Positions 1 through 8,781 of a stretch of DNA of 40,209 bases are shown here, one piece after another (the stretch's first letter is position 1; every line of letters begins with the position of its first letter). Position numbers and translations under genes: made by a program. The notes under the pieces were generated by a model. The model saw only the letters and a program-made list of their open reading frames with translations, did not search any database and was not told the origin of the DNA. This DNA comes from an uncultured Collinsella sp. (GTDB taxonomy: Bacteria; Actinomycetota; Coriobacteriia; Coriobacteriales; Coriobacteriaceae), in NCBI GenBank assembly GCA_944321445.1, contig CALULJ010000020.1:1-40209 (forward strand), read 5' to 3'.

Positions 1-124
1 CCTCTCTGGGGACGGGGGTGAGAGGAGACATTTTGTCCTCTCTGGGGACGGGGGTGAGAGGAGACATTTTGTCCTCTCTGGGGACGGGGGTGAGAGGAGA
101 CATTTTGTCCTCTTTTGGGACAGG
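1..124. repeat. 36-bp tandem repeat, three full copies plus a partial
   Basis: Three identical 36-bp units (1-36, 37-72, 73-108) are followed by a diverged partial copy ending near 124. Each unit begins CCTCTCTGGGGACGGGGGTG and continues into a purine-rich stretch ending in ACATTTTGT. The array touches the window edge, so more copies may lie upstream. The core GGGGACGGG is shared with the dispersed intergenic elements at 2064, 5910 and 6857, so this is probably a tandem form of the same family. There are no unique spacers, so it is not CRISPR. The short frame through it is a by-product of the 36-bp (12-codon) period. Confidence 0.85.
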
Positions 125-141
125 CTTGCTGGCTTTATCGC

Positions 142-178
142 AAAAAGCTGCCCGGCGTGGGGGAGCGCCGGGCAGCTT
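142..178 (-). terminator. Rho-independent terminator of the MBL-fold gene
   Basis: A perfect 13-bp stem (145-157 with 166-178, AAGCTGCCCGGCG) closes an 8-nt loop. On the minus strand it is followed by a T5 run (142-146). It sits about 30 bp past the stop codon of the hydrolase gene. Confidence 0.85.
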
Positions 179-208
179 GGGGGAGAGGGGCGAGTTCGGA
201 TCGGGTGA

Positions 209-868
209 TTAACGCCCGAGTTTGAGGACGACGTCGATTCCGGGCTTCACCTGCGCGGCAAAGGTCTCTCCATCCTCAGGGGTGCCGGCTACCGTGCCGT
301 AGTGCGTGGGAATCGCGACGCGCGGCGAAATGGTGTTGATAAACTCAGCCGCCTGCATTGCGTCCATGGTGTACGTACCGCCCGCGGGAACGAGCGCGAT
401 ATCGCACGAGACCTGCAGGGTATCGGGGTTTTGATCCGTGTCACCTGCAATGTAGATACGGTTGCCGTCAACGGTCACGATGTAGCCCACCCAGCCGTTC
501 TCGCGCGGGTGACAATGCAGGCGCTCCGGCTCGACGTTATAGGCAGGCACGGCGTTGATGACGCAGTCGGCGAGCTCGATATGCTCGCCCGCGTTCATAT
601 AATGCACTTTAGAAATGCCGGCCTGTGGAGCCTCATCCTCCATCGAGGCGGGAACTACAAGCTCCGTCGTGTCCTTTGCCACACGTGCGATGTCCTCGGG
701 CGAGAAATGATCGAAGTGCGCATGCGTGACCAGCACGAAATCCGCGTCGTGCGGCGCGTCGGTCAAATCATACGGGTCCACGTACACAACGGTTCCAGCA
801 TTGCTTTGGATACGAATGGCGCTATGCGTGAGCACGCGGATGTTGTCGAGATCGAACGTGTTTGCCAT
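209..868 (-). CDS. MBL-fold metal-dependent hydrolase
   Basis: This is a 219-residue metallo-beta-lactamase-fold protein of the small stand-alone type (Lactamase_B_3-like). The zinc-ligand motif HAHFDH is clear (THAHFDHFS, about residue 50), followed by a later AGDTD motif and a C-terminal THYGT histidine. Such proteins hydrolyse esters, lactones or phosphodiesters. The substrate here cannot be read from the sequence. No signal peptide is visible, so it is probably cytoplasmic. The frame is open 34 codons further upstream, but the start at 868 has the best ribosome site (AAGGGA five bases before ATG) and begins in family-like sequence. It is transcribed on its own with a strong terminator, and follows sdpI after a 187-bp gap. 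Confidence 0.85.
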   Translation of the reverse strand: MANTFDLDNIRVLTHSAIRIQSNAGTVVYVDPYDLTDAPHDADFVLVTHAHFDHFSPEDIARVAKDTTELVVPASMEDEAPQAGISKVHYMNAGEHIELADCVINAVPAYNVEPERLHCHPRENGWVGYIVTVDGNRIYIAGDTDQNPDTLQVSCDIALVPAGGTYTMDAMQAAEFINTISPRVAIPTHYGTVAGTPEDGETFAAQVKPGIDVVLKLGR

Positions 869-1055
869 GGCTGTCCCTTCGTTACGGATACGGGATCGGG
901 GCGGCAACGTGCCCTCGCCCCCTTTGTACCCGCCGGCAATCGCATGTATCGAGGGACACGCAACCATCATGCGATGCTTGCACAGGGGAAACGGTTTCGC
1001 AACGACACGCGGGACGCAGTGGCCTGTCTGCTATGTCCCGCCTGATAGGCAACCT

Positions 1056-1736
1056 TTACGCTGCTAGCTTGCGCCACTGCAGGTAGGAATACACGCCGGC
1101 GAACGCCGTCGCACCAAGTACCGAGATGAGCATCACGGCGAAGGTAACCGTTGGCATCGACGTTGCAACCAGGGCGGCGATCAACGTCGCGATACCTGCT
1201 ACTACGAACACCGGCCCCGATGCGCGGTGCGTGCTCCGCCATACTTCTTCGCTCGCAAGCGTCCACGGCGTGCGGATGCCAAACGTGAAGTTCGGCCGAA
1301 TACGTGGCATGTAGTTGCCCAAGCCAATAAATAGCAGGCCGAAGAATCCAAAAAGAAGCGTACTCACGATGCCGCTATCGGGGGAGAGATATCCCCAGGC
1401 AGTGAGCGGCCCCATCCATGTGACGGCCATCAGCAGCAGGCAAACCGCCACGGTAAACGAGCGGTAAATTCCCGAAAAGCTTGCGAAGTTGCGCCGCTTG
1501 GGATCGATGCGCGGCACGATGAACAGCAGAGCCACGAACACAAGCGGCATTGCCGCAAGGACGATTGTGACCTCTTTGTCGCTCCAGCCATCGACGGCGC
1601 CCGAGATTCCCCAGTGGCTGGGCAGCTGGTCGGGCATGGTGGGGAGCAGGAGCACGAACACGATGACGTTGATAAGGGCGAGCGCCGCAAGAACGCTCCA
1701 AAACACGAGTTCGCCTCGGGAAAGACGCTGCTTCAT
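1056..1736 (-). CDS. sdpI: SdpI-family integral membrane protein
   Basis: This 226-residue membrane protein has about six predicted helices. The N-terminal part matches the DUF1648 pattern (LPTMPDQLPSHWGISG between the first two helices). The second half has the SdpI signature with GNYMPRIRPNFTFGIRTPW. In Bacillus subtilis SdpI is the immunity protein against the SdpC killing peptide and also sequesters its repressor SdpR at the membrane. Here the gene starts only 5 bp after the sdpR stop, with a Shine-Dalgarno site inside the sdpR 3' end, so the two are co-transcribed and probably translationally coupled. No SdpC-like toxin gene is visible nearby. The family assignment is firm; the immunity role is inferred from the family. 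Confidence 0.88.
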   Translation of the reverse strand: MKQRLSRGELVFWSVLAALALINVIVFVLLLPTMPDQLPSHWGISGAVDGWSDKEVTIVLAAMPLVFVALLFIVPRIDPKRRNFASFSGIYRSFTVAVCLLLMAVTWMGPLTAWGYLSPDSGIVSTLLFGFFGLLFIGLGNYMPRIRPNFTFGIRTPWTLASEEVWRSTHRASGPVFVVAGIATLIAALVATSMPTVTFAVMLISVLGATAFAGVYSYLQWRKLAA

Positions 1737-1741
1737 GGCTA

Positions 1742-2005
1742 CTATTCCTTATCCGTGATGTTGTAGAACCATGCGATGATGCCCTGCAAGACGGTGGTCT
1801 CTAGGCTATAAACGACGTTGCGTCCGTGACGCTCGGAGCTGACGAGCCCCGCTTCGCGCAGCACGTCGAGGTGATGGGAGAGGGTCGCCTTGGTCATATG
1901 GAAGTGCGCGCCGATCTCGCCCGCGGTGAGATCGCCCTCGCCCAGCAGCTCAAGAATCTGCCTCCGCGTGGGATCGGATAGCGCCTTGAATCCATCACCA
2001 GCCAT
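1742..2005 (-). CDS. sdpR: ArsR-family autorepressor SdpR
   Basis: This 87-residue winged-helix repressor contains ALSDPTRRQILELL (helix 1-2) and the recognition-helix segment TKATLSHHLDVLREAGLV, typical of the SdpR branch of ArsR proteins. It lacks the cysteine metal-binding box of metal-sensing ArsR members, as SdpR does. It is the first gene of the sdpR-sdpI operon. A 9-bp palindrome lies immediately upstream in the promoter and is the likely autoregulatory operator. In the known system SdpI binds SdpR when SdpC is present, which relieves repression. The start is supported by a GGGAGGGACC ribosome site. Confidence 0.9.
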   Translation of the reverse strand: MAGDGFKALSDPTRRQILELLGEGDLTAGEIGAHFHMTKATLSHHLDVLREAGLVSSERHGRNVVYSLETTVLQGIIAWFYNITDKE

Positions 2006-2026
2006 GGTCCCTCCCTTCGCCGTACA

Positions 2027-2060
2027 GTATACCCCAATAGTTAGAAGAATATCTAACTAT
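2027..2060 (-). promoter_or_regulatory. sdpRI promoter with palindromic operator
   Basis: On the minus strand a -10 box TATACT lies at 2027-2032. A perfect 9-bp inverted repeat, ATAGTTAGA (2037-2045) with TCTAACTAT (2052-2060), is separated by 6 bp and covers the spacer and -35 region. The position is ideal for repression by the SdpR protein encoded just downstream. Confidence 0.7.
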
Positions 2061-2063
2061 CAA

Positions 2064-2117
2064 TGTCCCCTCTGGGGACGGGGTTCCAGGCGCCACTTTG
2101 GCGTCCCTGGGGACGGG
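2064..2117. repeat. Dispersed GGGGACGGG intergenic element, copy A
   Basis: A 54-bp element starts TGTCCCCTCTGGGGACGGGG, contains CAGGCGCCACTTTGGCG, and ends CTGGGGACGGG. It nearly matches the copy at 5910-5963 and the reverse-oriented pair at 6857-6945. It holds two nested inverted repeats (TCCCC/GGGGA and GGCGCCACTTTGGCG) and lies between sdpR and the SLH gene. Confidence 0.8.
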
Positions 2118-2153
2118 TTTGTATCCTTAGGGTTGCGAGACGGTGAATTGGAC

Positions 2154-2190
2154 AAAAAGGGCGGCCTACACGATAGTGCGGGCCGCCCTT
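2154..2190 (-). terminator. Terminator of the SLH/LRR surface protein gene
   Basis: A perfect 10-bp stem, AAGGGCGGCC (2157-2166) with GGCCGCCCTT (2181-2190), has a 14-nt loop. On the minus strand the stem runs into T5 (2154-2158). It is about 24 bp past the stop of the surface protein gene. Confidence 0.85.
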
Positions 2191-2213
2191 GGCTGCTTCA
2201 TCTACTTGAAATG

Positions 2214-4555
2214 CTATTCAAGTATTCCAGATTCTATGGCACTGACCATCATGGCGGCCATTTGCGCACGGGTCATGGTTTCGGTCGCGCGGAGTTCACG
2301 GGTCCCATCACGGAGCTCGACTCCGTTTACGATGCCATTTTCAATTGCCCATGCCATTGCGGTTTTTGCCCAGCTTGAGATTCGGTCTCCATCTGGATAG
2401 CGGTTGAGAACCTTCAGATTGGCGGTACTTGTATCAGCTTTTGCTGCATTGGCGATAATGATTGCAAATTGCTCTCGAGTCAGGGCGTCTCCAATGCCAA
2501 ATGACCCTCCCTCGTAGCCGTTCATGATGCCGGTTTCGACCGCCCAATTGACCGCCACGGAGTACCACTCGTCCTGTTTGACATCCGTTTGCGGTGCAGC
2601 CGGGGCGGAGTCGTTTTTGTCGCCAAGGTAGTTGTAGAGAACCGCTGCAGCTTGTTCGCGGGTAAGCTTGTTGTTGGGTCCAAAGAGGCCTGTTCCCGTA
2701 TAGCCATTCATGAGGCCAAGATCGCTCGCCTTGCATACTGCATCGTAATACCACGAGTCCGTTGCAACATCAGGGAACGGTTTATCAAGAGCGGGGTAGT
2801 CGGGCCCGGCGGGATCGTTCGGGTTCGAAGGGCCGTCGGGGTTGGTCTCGCCGCCTTCAGGTGAGGAATCACCTGCACTTCCCTCGACAATCTGGAAGGT
2901 CAAGGTATAGGTGCCGACGCAACGTCCAATACCGGTAATGGTGACGGTTGCGGTCCCGATCGCGTTGTTGTTTTTGTAACTGAGCGTGTAGTCAGTCCCT
3001 TCTTGGAGCGTAAAGGTTCCAATGGCAACTGTGGGTTTTGGTGTAACGCCACCCGACGTGAGCGGATAGCTTTGCGCTATTCCAGAGATGGTCGCATCAT
3101 CAAGATAATATGTTCCATCTTCGGTAACGATAACATCGCAGCGGTACATAAGCGTGTCGCCAACGTAGCAACAAACGGTGGTCTCTCCGGCCTTCAGTGG
3201 CTTTACGGTTACGGAGGCATTCCTATACGTTTCGTGGTCGACACTGGACGTTGCGGTAATTTGCATAACGGAGGGGTCGTCCACCACCCAGCGTTCGCCC
3301 GCGCCCACGTCCAATTGGGTTGAGCAAACAATGGGGTTGTCATGCAGCTTTATCGAACGACGGTCCAGGTCTGCAACCTGAACCTTGCAGATTGCGGTCA
3401 GGTCGCCGATGGTGGCGGTAATCGTTGCAATTCCAGGGGTTTGCCCGCCATATACCTCGCACGTGAGATTGTCACCGTCGACGTATGCTATTTCAGCATC
3501 AGAGGAAGTCCAAACCACGTCATCGACGTTGTAGACCGCTTCCGACGGGAATACGCTCAGACTAAGCGTGGCGCTTGCAGAGGGACGTTCCGTCCAACGA
3601 TTCTTTTCGAGATTGATCAGGGCGGAGCTTCTATCCATCGATATGGACTCGACCTCAATGGGGTATCCCTCGACATATGCAATTTGGGGATAGCTGCCAT
3701 ACTGCCATTTGTCATCGAGGAGGCTCTCGTATACCGGCCTGGTCTTAACATAAACCGTGCAGGTACTGGGGAGGGCGGCAATGTCGCCGGATGAGACATT
3801 TGCTGTCATTGGGAAGACAACCGATTCAAGTGCCGTGCAGCCGGTGAAGGGTTCGGTTCCGAGGGACCTGAAGCCTTCTGGAAATTCGAGATGGGTGAGC
3901 GAGGAGTCTCCTTCAAACGTGCGGGTGGTCAAGCTCTCCAGTGTGCTGGGGAATCTAACTTTTTTAAGATTCGGACATCCGGCGAGCGCACCGTATCCAA
4001 GGGATGTGGTTCCATCTTCGAAATAGATGCTTTCGAGTCCCGCACAATATGAGAAGGCATTTATGTAGGTAATTCCGCCGGGTATGGTTGCGCTTTTGAT
4101 CGAGTCGCAATAAGAAAAAGCAAAGCCCCCGATAAGTTCAAGCGAATTCGGGAGGTCAACCGAGTTGATGTTGCTGCATCCGGAAAACGCACGGTCACCG
4201 ATTGTGATCAGCGTGTTGGGGAGAGAAAGCTCGATAATCGATTCGTTATCGAAAAAAGCCGACTGCGCAATTGACGTGACAGTCGCTCCGTCAATCGTCT
4301 CAGGGATAGTTACTTTGGTTGCACTCTGGTCGACGAGGCCAAGAATCATGACGTTGCCATCGTCGTCGATTCTATATTTAAGGTTATTCCAGGTTAGGGG
4401 GTCGCCAGCGTTCGTGGCAGCGGTGCCGTTTTGTTGTTCCGCTTGATAATCAGCTGGTGCTGCGTAAATAACGGGGGGGGGTATGCTCCCAGCGCTAGTG
4501 CAAGGCCTAGTGCCGCAATTGCAGCGCTGTGGGCGGATAATCCATTTAGTTTCAT
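2214..4555 (-). CDS. LRR/Ig-like/SLH surface protein, frame broken by a C9 tract
   Basis: The gene encodes a large cell-surface protein of about 780 residues. The body carries BspA-type leucine-rich repeats (about 80-270, repeated FSGC/FSYC and IPGGIT-like motifs), a bacterial Ig-like domain (about 300-400), a second beta domain with GTATVTITG, a proline/aspartate linker, and three C-terminal SLH domains (last 180 residues) that normally bind secondary cell-wall polymer. The natural start is ATG at 4555 behind GGAGG, giving a signal peptide that begins MKLNGLSAHSAAIAALGLAL. This start is out of frame with the body because the tract at 4473-4481 has nine C. Ten or seven would join signal peptide and body, with likely cleavage at VIYA/APA. 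As written, the signal frame ends at TAA (4394-4396) after 53 codons. The body frame remains open upstream of the tract, but without a plausible start. Either phase-variable and currently OFF, or a sequencing error. Confidence 0.85.
4473..4481 (-). repeat. Homopolymer tract (C9 in coding sense), candidate phase switch
   Basis: Nine consecutive G on the plus strand (C on the coding strand) lie 25 codons into the SLH/LRR protein gene, at the end of the signal peptide. Together with 22013-22021 it is the longest homopolymer I see in the window. Its length decides whether signal peptide and surface domains are in one frame. Confidence 0.8.
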
Positions 4556-4746
4556 TTTGCCTCCAAATCGTCAACCGATTGGCTGAAGAATAACGTGGAT
4601 ATTTTCGATTATATGGTAAGGCCGTGCAGGCCGGTGCTCATTTATCGCGCGCCCTTTGTTCGGCTCTGTTGCAGTGGGGCGGAGGTCACGCAGCGAGTGT
4701 GGTCTGCTACGCTAGTGACAGCGCACATTCGGACTGGGGAGGACGC

Positions 4747-5898
4747 ATGCAGTATCGCGAAATCGGTCACACGGGGCTCAAGGTGAGCGAAATCGGCTTC
4801 GGTGGCGAGTGGATGGACGGCACACCGGAGCTTACGCGCAGTGTGGTGGAGCGGGCACATGCTGCCGGTATCAACATCCTCGACGTCTGGATGCCCGATC
4901 CCACGCGTCGCTCCAACCTGGGCGATGCCTTGCGCGATTTGGATCTGCGCAGCTCATGGGTCATTCAAGGTCACCTGGGATCCACGTGGCAAAACGAACA
5001 GTACGAGCGCACGCGGGACCTCGACAAAGTGAAGCCAGCATTCGAAGACCTGCTCGAGCGCTTCCACACCGACTATATGGACCTCGGCATGATTCATTAT
5101 GTGGACCAAACGTCCGAGTTCGAGCAGATTATGGCAGGTCCCTTCATCGACTACGTGCGTGAGTTGCGTGCGTCGGGTACCGTGCGCCATGTTGGTCTGT
5201 CGACCCATAACCCGCAGGTGGCGAAGCTTGCTGCTGCCGACCCCGAGATCGAGATGATTTTGTTTTCCGTGAACCCGGCGTTCGACATGATGCCGGCAAC
5301 CGAGAACTTGGACGACCTGTTCGGTGAGGCGGGTGAGCAAAGCGCCCTCGACGGCATGACGCCCGAGCGCGCCGAGCTCTATGGCCTGTGCGAGCAGACC
5401 GGAACGGGCATCACCGTCATGAAAGGTTACATGGGCGGGCGCCTGTTCGATGCCAAGACTTCGCCATTTGGCGTTGCTCTCACGCCGGTGCAGTGTCTGC
5501 ACTACGCGCTTACGCGCCCCGCCGTGGCAAGTGTGATGGTGGGCTTTACCACGCCTGATCATGTGGATGCGGCCGTTGCCTACGAGACCGCGTCGGCCGA
5601 CGAGCGCGACTACGCGTCTGTCCTCGCAGGTGCTCCGCGCCATGCTTATGTGGGCCAATGCACCTACTGTGGTCATTGCGCGCCGTGCCCGCACGGCATC
5701 GACATCGCGACGGTCAACAAGTTCTACGATTTGGCAACGATGTACGACACCGTTCCCGATTCCCTGTGCGAGCATTACCGTGCACTGGGCGCGACGGCGT
5801 CTGCATGCGTTGCCTGTCGTGCCTGCGAGTCTCGTTGTCCCTTCGGCGTGAAAATCGCCGACAAGATGGCACAGGCTGCCAGCCTTTTCGGCTGCTAG
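4747..5898 (+). CDS. Aldo/keto reductase with C-terminal 4Fe-4S ferredoxin domain
   Basis: The 383-residue protein has an AKR barrel N-terminus (MQYREIGHTGLKVSEIGFGG) and a C-terminal double-cluster ferredoxin segment with CTYCGHCAPCPHGI and CVACRACESRCPFGV. Members of this architecture are thought to couple NAD(P)H or ferredoxin electrons to carbonyl reduction. Substrates are mostly unknown. In ordinary AKRs the first catalytic block reads D-T-A-x-x-Y-G; here it is DVWMPDP (residues 46-52), so the aspartate is kept but the catalytic tyrosine is absent. The lysine block is replaced by VIQGHLG. A candidate histidine block (MIHYVDQ) remains. The start at 4747 has GGGGAGGAC upstream; an upstream in-frame ATG at 4624 lacks such a site. 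It is a single gene. Confidence 0.88.
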   Translation: MQYREIGHTGLKVSEIGFGGEWMDGTPELTRSVVERAHAAGINILDVWMPDPTRRSNLGDALRDLDLRSSWVIQGHLGSTWQNEQYERTRDLDKVKPAFEDLLERFHTDYMDLGMIHYVDQTSEFEQIMAGPFIDYVRELRASGTVRHVGLSTHNPQVAKLAAADPEIEMILFSVNPAFDMMPATENLDDLFGEAGEQSALDGMTPERAELYGLCEQTGTGITVMKGYMGGRLFDAKTSPFGVALTPVQCLHYALTRPAVASVMVGFTTPDHVDAAVAYETASADERDYASVLAGAPRHAYVGQCTYCGHCAPCPHGIDIATVNKFYDLATMYDTVPDSLCEHYRALGATASACVACRACESRCPFGVKIADKMAQAASLFGC

Positions 5899-5909
5899 CC
5901 GCCCCCGAC

Positions 5910-5963
5910 TGTCCTCTCTGGGGACGGGGTGCCAGGCGCCACTTTGGCGTCCCTGGGGACAGG
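5910..5963. repeat. Dispersed GGGGACGGG intergenic element, copy B
   Basis: A 54-bp element differs from copy A at only a few positions (CTCTCTGGGG and GTGCCAGGC variants) and has the same internal CGCCACTTTGGCG hairpin. It lies directly after the aldo/keto reductase stop codon. Confidence 0.8.
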
Positions 5964-6012
5964 TCTCGTTATCGACTCACGATATCCTTGCCCAGACGAG
6001 CGGGGTTCCGCG

Positions 6013-6126
6013 ATGGTGGAAGATGCAGTCGGCGAAGCGGTGGAGGAGCTCCGTCCCATGCTTCTGCGTGACGACGGCTGGTACGTCGACTACGTGCGCA
6101 TTCGCCTTCGTGCGCACCGTCTCTAG
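6013..6126 (+). pseudogene. Short NifU-like fragment (uncertain)
   Basis: A 37-codon frame begins MVEDAVGEAVEELRPMLLRD and ends shortly after DYVRIRLRAHRL. The segment AVEELRPMLLRDDG resembles the start of a NifU C-terminal domain (usual form roughly V-L-x-x-I-R-P-x-L-x-x-D-G-G). However, the CxxC cluster-binding motif that should follow is missing and the frame ends early. There is no good ribosome site. It may be a remnant or chance similarity. A longer version of this frame starting at 5929 runs through the repeat element and is not convincing. Confidence 0.25.
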
Positions 6127-6135
6127 CTTGCCAGC

Positions 6136-6171
6136 AAAAAGCCCGGAGCCCCCACGCGGGGAGTCCCGGGC
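6136..6171 (-). terminator. Terminator of the nitroreductase gene
   Basis: A hairpin pairs GCCCGG with CCGGGC and CCCC with GGGG around an ACGC loop. On the minus strand it is followed by T5 (6136-6140). It sits 28 bp beyond the nitroreductase stop. Confidence 0.75.
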
Positions 6172-6198
6172 AACATGGATAGAGCATGCGCAAAATGG

Positions 6199-6720
6199 CT
6201 ACGCGATGCGGAAGATGTAATCCTCTTTGCGCGGCTTCGCCTCGGGCTCTGCGCCTTCGGCATAGCCAACGATGCAGTTGCCGATGCCCTCGTACTCATC
6301 TGCATCGATTCCCAAACCGGTAAGAATTGCGCGACCTTCGTCCGTCTCAAACTCCTCTTTGGCGCGGTGAATCCAGCAGCTCGCGAGCCCCAGTTCGTGC
6401 GCGGCGTTGAGCAGGTTGCCCATCACCAGGCTGCCGTCGTACACATGCGTGGGCACATCCTTGCGGGCAAGCACCACCAACACGGCGGGCGCGCCGTAGA
6501 ACGGGTCGTCATCGCTGCCCATAACGCCTGCGTTGAGCTTCGACAGCTGGTCGCGCACCTCTTTGTTCGTGATAGCGACGATGATGGGGGACTGGCGACC
6601 CATGCCCGTGGGGGCAAACGTCCCCGCCTCGAGCATCTTGTCGATGAGTTCCGTGGGCACGGCATCGGGCTTGTAGGCGCGGACGCTGCGGCGGGTCTTC
6701 AGGCATTCCAACGTATCCAT
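6199..6720 (-). CDS. Nitroreductase-family FMN oxidoreductase
   Basis: A compact 173-residue nitroreductase. The N-terminus MDTLECLKTRRSVRAYKPDA carries the RRSVRxY flavin-phosphate motif. A segment near APTGMGRQSP matches the family's FMN/substrate loop, and GLASCWIHRA plus the late GNCIVGYAEG match the C-terminal FMN contacts. Such enzymes use NAD(P)H to reduce nitro compounds, quinones or flavins, and the physiological substrate is unknown. The open frame extends far upstream (to 7092), but the start at 6720 is chosen because GAGGAGG lies 5 bases before it and homology begins there. It is monocistronic with its own terminator, and lies downstream of dnaK on the same strand after a 230-bp gap. 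Confidence 0.88.
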   Translation of the reverse strand: MDTLECLKTRRSVRAYKPDAVPTELIDKMLEAGTFAPTGMGRQSPIIVAITNKEVRDQLSKLNAGVMGSDDDPFYGAPAVLVVLARKDVPTHVYDGSLVMGNLLNAAHELGLASCWIHRAKEEFETDEGRAILTGLGIDADEYEGIGNCIVGYAEGAEPEAKPRKEDYIFRIA

Positions 6721-6856
6721 ATATGCCTCCTCGTACTTGGGATTGACATCTTCTGTTGTACCCAATTCGATCAAAACAAAAGGCTTACCTCGCCGAAGGC
6801 GGAACAGGGTGTCAGCCTGGGACGGAACAGCGTGTTGCTGCGTCCCACGGTGGAGA
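6721..6856. other. Intergenic segment between dnaK and nitroreductase
   Basis: This part of the 230-bp gap lies outside the repeat pair. It contains a hairpin, GGGACG (near 6820) with CGTCCC (ending near 6847), and the small stem CGCC-GAAG-GCGG near 6794. Either could end dnaK transcription, but neither has a good T-run. The nitroreductase promoter should be in 6725-6800. I see no strong -35/-10 pair. Confidence 0.4.
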
Positions 6857-6945
6857 CCTGTCCCAAAAGAGGCCAAAGTGGCGCGTGGCACCCCGTCCCC
6901 GGAGAGGCCAAAGTGGCGCCTCCTGCCCCCGTTCCCAGAGAGGAC
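6857..6945. repeat. Dispersed element, reverse-oriented double copy
   Basis: Two adjacent copies lie in the orientation opposite to those at 2064 and 5910: CCTGTCCC...GAGGCCAAAGTGGCG...CCCCGTCCCC, then GGAGAGGCCAAAGTGGCGCC ending CAGAGAGGAC. Read on the minus strand they match copies A and B closely. They end 5 bp short of the dnaK stop codon, so they lie in the dnaK 3' untranslated region. Confidence 0.8.
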
Positions 6946-6950
6946 AGCCG

Positions 6951-8726
<1,776 letters not shown>

Positions 8727-8781
8727 GTGATTCCTTTCTCGTTCGCAGCGTCAAGGCGAGTCCTTGGCGCGCGGTATGGGT

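Noticed and set aside
1..124. CRISPR array
   Set aside because: The units are directly adjacent without unique spacers, and no cas genes are present.
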